Assembly (NCBI RefSeq): GCF_900156155.1
Contig: NZ_FTMD01000001.1
Location: forward strand, 492,750 to 556,749
Source: Aromatoleum tolulyticum
Lineage (GTDB): Bacteria; Pseudomonadota; Gammaproteobacteria; Burkholderiales; Rhodocyclaceae
Direction: 5' to 3'
DNA length: 64,000 bases
Shown: one piece after another, positions 63,179 to 64,000 of the stretch
Layout: each line of letters opens with the position of its first letter
How positions within the stretch are numbered: the stretch's first letter is position 1
Notes under the pieces: generated by a model
Database searches by the model: none
What the model was told of the DNA's origin: nothing
What the model saw: only the letters and a program-made list of their open reading frames with translations
Position numbers and translations under genes: made by a program

Positions 63179-64000
63179 ATGGCAATTCTGAACGGATCCA
63201 AGAGGAACGACACCCTCACCGGCGGCAGCGCCGACGACCAGCTCTATGGCCGCCAGGGCAATGACATTCTCAATGGCGGTGACGGCAACGACCTGCTGTT
63301 CGGCGATGCGGGCAGCGACTCCCTTATCGGAGGTCTCGGCAACGACTATCTCGACGGCGGCACGGGAAGCGACACGATGACCGGCGGCGCCGGAAACGAC
63401 ACCTATGTCGTCGACATCACGACTGACATCCTCACCGAACTCGCAGGCGAAGGAACCGATACCGTTCAGAGCAGTGTCAGCTATACGCTCGGCAACAACC
63501 TCGAAAACCTCGTGCTGATGGGCTCTGCCAACCTCTCCGGCACCGGCAACGCACTGGCGAATGAGTTGTACGGCAATGACGGCAACAACAGTCTGGACGG
63601 CCAAGCGGGTGCCGACACGATGTCGGGCGGCGATGGCGACGACACCTACACCGTTGATAACACCGGCGACGTCATCGTCGAGAACGCGGGCGAAGGCACG
63701 GACACGGTGATCAGCAACATGAGCTTCACCCTGGGCGCGAACGTCGAGAATCTGACGCTGAATGGAACTTACCTCTCTAACATGAGCGGGACAGGCAACG
63801 ATCTCAACAACGTGCTGACGGCGGCGGCCGCATATAGCCACGACACGCTGAATGGCGGAGCCGGCGCAGATACGATGATTGGCAAGTGGGGTGACGACAC
63901 CTACTACGTGGACAACGCGGGCGACGTGATCGTGGAGAACAGCAGCGAAGGCACCGACGCCGTGATCAGCACCATCAGCCACACGCTCGCCGCCAACGTC
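63179..64000 (+). CDS. RTX calcium-binding repeat protein, N-terminal part (3' end outside window)
   Basis: The frame starts at ATG 63179 with no stop to the right edge; 274 codons are visible. Residues about 14-75 are tandem RTX nonapeptides ([52 protein letters not shown]). After them come units of roughly 80-100 residues, each with a [23 protein letters not shown] pattern and a following L-G-NVENLxL strand. No signal peptide is present, as expected for type I secretion, whose signal would lie at the missing C-terminus. Adhesin, enzyme or surface protein cannot be decided. Confidence 0.85.
   Translation, partial: MAILNGSKRNDTLTGGSADDQLYGRQGNDILNGGDGNDLLFGDAGSDSLIGGLGNDYLDGGTGSDTMTGGAGNDTYVVDITTDILTELAGEGTDTVQSSVSYTLGNNLENLVLMGSANLSGTGNALANELYGNDGNNSLDGQAGADTMSGGDGDDTYTVDNTGDVIVENAGEGTDTVISNMSFTLGANVENLTLNGTYLSNMSGTGNDLNNVLTAAAAYSHDTLNGGAGADTMIGKWGDDTYYVDNAGDVIVENSSEGTDAVISTISHTLAANV

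Overview
The window is GC-rich and densely coded. Its gene content points to a denitrifying, aromatics-degrading betaproteobacterium of the Rhodocyclales (Azoarcus/Aromatoleum/Thauera group). The basis is the pairing of an ATP-dependent benzoyl-CoA reductase of the BzdNOPQ type with a complete aerobic-hybrid box pathway under BoxR. Genus is inferred from gene families, not from a phylogenetic marker. No rRNA, tRNA or CRISPR array was recognised.

Layout. 0-20 kb is mostly housekeeping and transport: an FTR1 iron permease (cut by the left edge), a secreted beta-rich protein, a TPR/O-GlcNAc-transferase-like protein, ProQ, an NAD-dependent formate dehydrogenase (fdsA plus a fused FdsG-FdsB) with a LysR regulator, gpmI-arfB, a Cache chemoreceptor, a lipocalin, a transglutaminase-like protein, and a three-gene ABC/MFP exporter. 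20-24.4 kb is a plastic, partly AT-richer island. It holds a mazE with a wrecked toxin gene, an unrecognised 493-aa possibly nuclease-like protein with a small three-helix membrane partner, a NERD nuclease, a truncated PLD-family gene and a DinJ/YafQ pair.

24.4-40.6 kb is a one-strand catabolic block: TetR regulator, two crotonases, two SDRs, an aryl-CoA ligase, a TRAP transporter, an acyl-CoA dehydrogenase, a GNAT acetyltransferase and bzdQPON-like reductase genes. A recurring palindrome, TGAnTGAA-N6-TTCAnTC or a shortened form, lies ahead of several of these units. It flanks the predicted reductase promoter on both sides, which suggests one TetR regulon. 41-43 kb carries an orphan type VI lipase effector with a DUF3304 lipoprotein.

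43.2-62.6 kb is the box region. On the minus strand are rubredoxin, a crotonase, a thioesterase, an alpha/beta hydrolase, a Liv-type ABC importer, benzoate-CoA ligase, a DUF4863/PnbB-like protein and BoxD. Divergently on the plus strand are BoxR, BoxC, BoxB, BoxA, a 3-oxoadipyl-CoA-type thiolase and a hemerythrin-like protein. The boxD-boxR gap carries two good sigma70-like promoters and seven TGCA motifs. BoxC releases formate, so the formate dehydrogenase at 4-9 kb may be metabolically linked. The right edge has an IS5-type remnant and the start of an RTX-repeat protein.

Three families of dispersed inverted repeats fill many intergenic gaps.
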